Shown piece by piece: positions 13,672-14,909 of a stretch of DNA of 14,909 nucleotides. Both the position numbers and the translations under genes were made by a program. Below the pieces are notes generated by a model. It was not told where the DNA came from and made no database searches. It worked only from the letters and a program-made list of their open reading frames with translations. This stretch comes from Frankiaceae bacterium (lineage in GTDB: Bacteria > Actinomycetota > Actinomycetes > JAFAQI01): contig JAVEEH010000147.1 in assembly GCA_030840545.1 (NCBI GenBank), positions 1 to 14,909 of the forward strand, written 5' to 3'. Each line of letters begins with the position of its first letter. The stretch's first letter is position 1.

Positions 13672-13677
13672 AGACTA
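13672..13677 (-). promoter_or_regulatory. Candidate -10 box (TAGTCT) of the secreted-protein gene
   Basis: On the minus strand TAGTCT is followed by six bases and the ATG at 13665, the leaderless spacing. No ribosome site is visible upstream of this ATG. Confidence 0.5.
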
Positions 13678-13686
13678 GCGGCGGTC

Positions 13687-13706
13687 CGGCGGGGAAAGCC
13701 CCGTCG
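13687..13706 (+). promoter_or_regulatory. Hairpin in the 5' leader of the DksA-like gene
   Basis: CGGCGGGG (13687-13694), loop AAAG, CCCCGTCG (13699-13706): eight pairs with one G-T. It ends four bases before the Shine-Dalgarno sequence. If transcribed it could modulate ribosome access or stabilise the mRNA; it also lies upstream of the divergent gene's -10 and may be part of its promoter DNA. Confidence 0.4.
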
Positions 13707-13722
13707 CGCGAAGGAGGTGCCG

Positions 13723-14070
13723 GTGGAGGCAGCAGTCGCACGTGCGCGTCTCGAGGAGCTGCTTGCTGAGCTCGAGGCGTCGGCTGCCGTGGTGCAGCAC
13801 GCCGGCGAGGACGCCGGTGAGCGCCCGACTCTCGACCAGCATCCGGCGGACAGTGGCAGCAACCTCGCGGACGCCGATCGCGAGGAGGCCACGCTGGAGA
13901 TCGTGCTCGCGCAACAGGAGCGCGTCCGCGAGGCGCTGGCCCGGCTCGACGCCGGCACCTACGGGCAGTGCGTTGACTGCGGTCGCGAGCTGCCGGACGC
14001 ACGGCTGGAGGTTCGCCCCGAAGCGTCGCGCTGCGTCGACTGCCAGCAGCGGCGCGAGTCGCTGCGCTAG
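13723..14070 (+). CDS. DksA/TraR-family C4 zinc-finger protein
   Basis: A 115-residue protein. The N-terminal two thirds is a helical, coiled-coil-like region (LEELLAELEASAAVV and LEIVLAQQERVREALARL). It is followed by the C4 zinc finger, CVDC-X17-CVDC, with the family pattern YGQCVDCGRELPDARLEVRP. Members bind RNA polymerase through the secondary channel; the acidic tip that DksA uses is less clear here, so a general regulatory role is all that can be said. The start is set by the Shine-Dalgarno sequence AAGGAGG at 13711-13717: GTG 13717 overlaps it and cannot be used efficiently, whereas GTG 13723 is five bases beyond. The stop TAG shares CTAG with the stop of the convergent gene. Confidence 0.9.
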   Translation: MEAAVARARLEELLAELEASAAVVQHAGEDAGERPTLDQHPADSGSNLADADREEATLEIVLAQQERVREALARLDAGTYGQCVDCGRELPDARLEVRPEASRCVDCQQRRESLR

Positions 14071-14843
14071 CGCTTGCGGGCGCTGGCGACGAGCCGGCCG
14101 CCGATCGACTCGCCCTCCCGGCGGCGCGACAGCGCGAGCTCGGTCGCGACGAGCGACGGCAGCTGCCCGAGATCGACGCGCAGCGCGCGGGCGACGGTGT
14201 CCTCCGCGAGCACCGTGCGCGGCCGGATCCAGTCGACGTCGAAGCCGGTCGAGGCCAACATGCCGTGCAGCTCTTCCGGCCAGAAGCATCGCGACACTGA
14301 ACCGTCGTCGCCCGGGATCAGCACCACGTCGGCCGCCGGCACGTCGGCGAGCTCGGCCCACCGACCGAGGTCGGCGAGGCGGGCGAGACCGGCGACGAGG
14401 CTGTCCGCGCAGAGCAGCAGCGCGCCACCCGGTTTGAGCGACCGGTTGATGTCCTCGAGGGTCAGCTCCGCGGCCAACGCCTGCGAGAGCACGCCGCCCT
14501 CCGCGACGACGGCGTCGATGGTGCCGTCGGCGACCCAGTCGAGCAGGCGCGGGTCGGCGCGCACGGTGGACAGCCGCCCCGGGCCCCGGCCATGACCGGG
14601 CGCGGGGGCGATGTCGAGGCGTCGGGTCTCTGCGTTGGCGTGGACCACGGTGTGGCCGGCGTCGACCATGAGTCCGAGCAGCGCCGGAGCCTGCCGGGAG
14701 AGGTCCAGAATTGTCTGCGGGACGGCGGGGAGCCATTGTCCGAGCTGCTCGCGCGCCACCTCGGCGAGGAACAGCTCGAACAGCCGCTCGTCGGACAGCC
14801 CGCTGACGGGACCCGTCAGGAGGGGCGTCGGCGGCGCGGACAT
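14067..14843 (-). CDS. Methyltransferase-like protein (class I SAM fold)
   Basis: A 258-residue protein with the order of a Rossmann-like methyltransferase: motif I region ILDLSRQAPALLGLMVDAG (45-63), acidic residue after strand 2 (HANAET), DAVVAEGGVLSQAL (110-123) and the motif INRSLKPGGALLLCADS (132-148). The usual glycine-rich D-x-G-x-G of motif I is replaced by DLSRQ, so SAM binding is probable but not certain. No substrate can be inferred. ATG 14843 is chosen because TAGCCT lies seven bases before it; GTG 14876 upstream would add 11 residues without family character. It is cytoplasmic and convergent with the DksA-like gene, sharing its stop tetranucleotide. Confidence 0.78.
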   Translation of the reverse strand: MSAPPTPLLTGPVSGLSDERLFELFLAEVAREQLGQWLPAVPQTILDLSRQAPALLGLMVDAGHTVVHANAETRRLDIAPAPGHGRGPGRLSTVRADPRLLDWVADGTIDAVVAEGGVLSQALAAELTLEDINRSLKPGGALLLCADSLVAGLARLADLGRWAELADVPAADVVLIPGDDGSVSRCFWPEELHGMLASTGFDVDWIRPRTVLAEDTVARALRVDLGQLPSLVATELALSRRREGESIGGRLVASARKR

Positions 14844-14850
14844 GGGGACG

Positions 14851-14856
14851 AGGCTA
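14851..14856 (-). promoter_or_regulatory. Candidate -10 box (TAGCCT) of the methyltransferase-like gene
   Basis: On the minus strand TAGCCT is followed by seven bases and the ATG at 14843. It supports that start and a leaderless transcript. No clear -35 is visible. Confidence 0.45.
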
Positions 14857-14909
14857 CCCAGAGGAGGGCGAACCACCCCATTGGGAAACAGTCAGGTCCA
14901 GGTGGTCGA

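Noticed and set aside
14881..14909. Promoter elements at the right edge
   Set aside because: No recognisable -35 at the right distance from the TAGCCT box, and the window ends here.

Overview
The window is GC-rich throughout (I estimate about 70 %), has GTG starts, G/C-biased third codon positions and several starts that look leaderless. With actinobacterial-type AroA, RsgA, HisN and SRAP proteins, this points to a high-GC actinomycete. I cannot name the genus. The region is chromosomal. I see no insertion sequence, phage gene, CRISPR array, tRNA or rRNA, and no gene-free stretch over 300 bases.

Layout. 1-377: 3' end of a hexapeptide-repeat acyltransferase. 409-1155: polytopic membrane protein with an internal duplication; its tail overlaps, head-on, the end of hisN (1848-1039, minus). 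1903-3596: two-gene operon of a TetR regulator and a ferritin-like diiron protein with two identically spaced Glu/Glu-His metal sites, closed by a strong hairpin (3603-3646). 4683-3667 and 5954-4650, minus: rsgA and aroA, overlapping. 6068-6601: lipoprotein. 6637-10561: coupled transporter operon of the branched-chain amino acid (HAAT) type: LivH-like permease, LivM-LivG fusion, substrate-binding lipoprotein; no livF. 10593-11285: SRAP (YedK/HMCES) protein. 11322-12327: small membrane protein whose reading frame has no credible end, then a 13-codon leader ORF coupled to a membrane-anchored exported protein. 13665-12364, minus: secreted protein with a C-terminal membrane anchor. 13723-14070: DksA/TraR zinc-finger protein. 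14843-14067, minus: methyltransferase-like protein.

How the parts fit. aroA, rsgA, hisN and the SRAP gene are housekeeping genes often close together in actinobacteria; the TetR-diiron pair and the transporter operon look like cargo placed between them. The strongest second-look items are: (i) the HAAT-type transporter with a fused permease-ATPase, a degenerate ABC signature and no second ATPase; (ii) two small exported proteins on either side of it that share a Cys/Gly-Tyr/EADA/Cys spacing pattern; (iii) the TetR-controlled diiron enzyme with a ribosome-site-masking hairpin at the gene junction; (iv) a consistent TANNNT box 6-7 bases before five start codons, indicating leaderless transcription.
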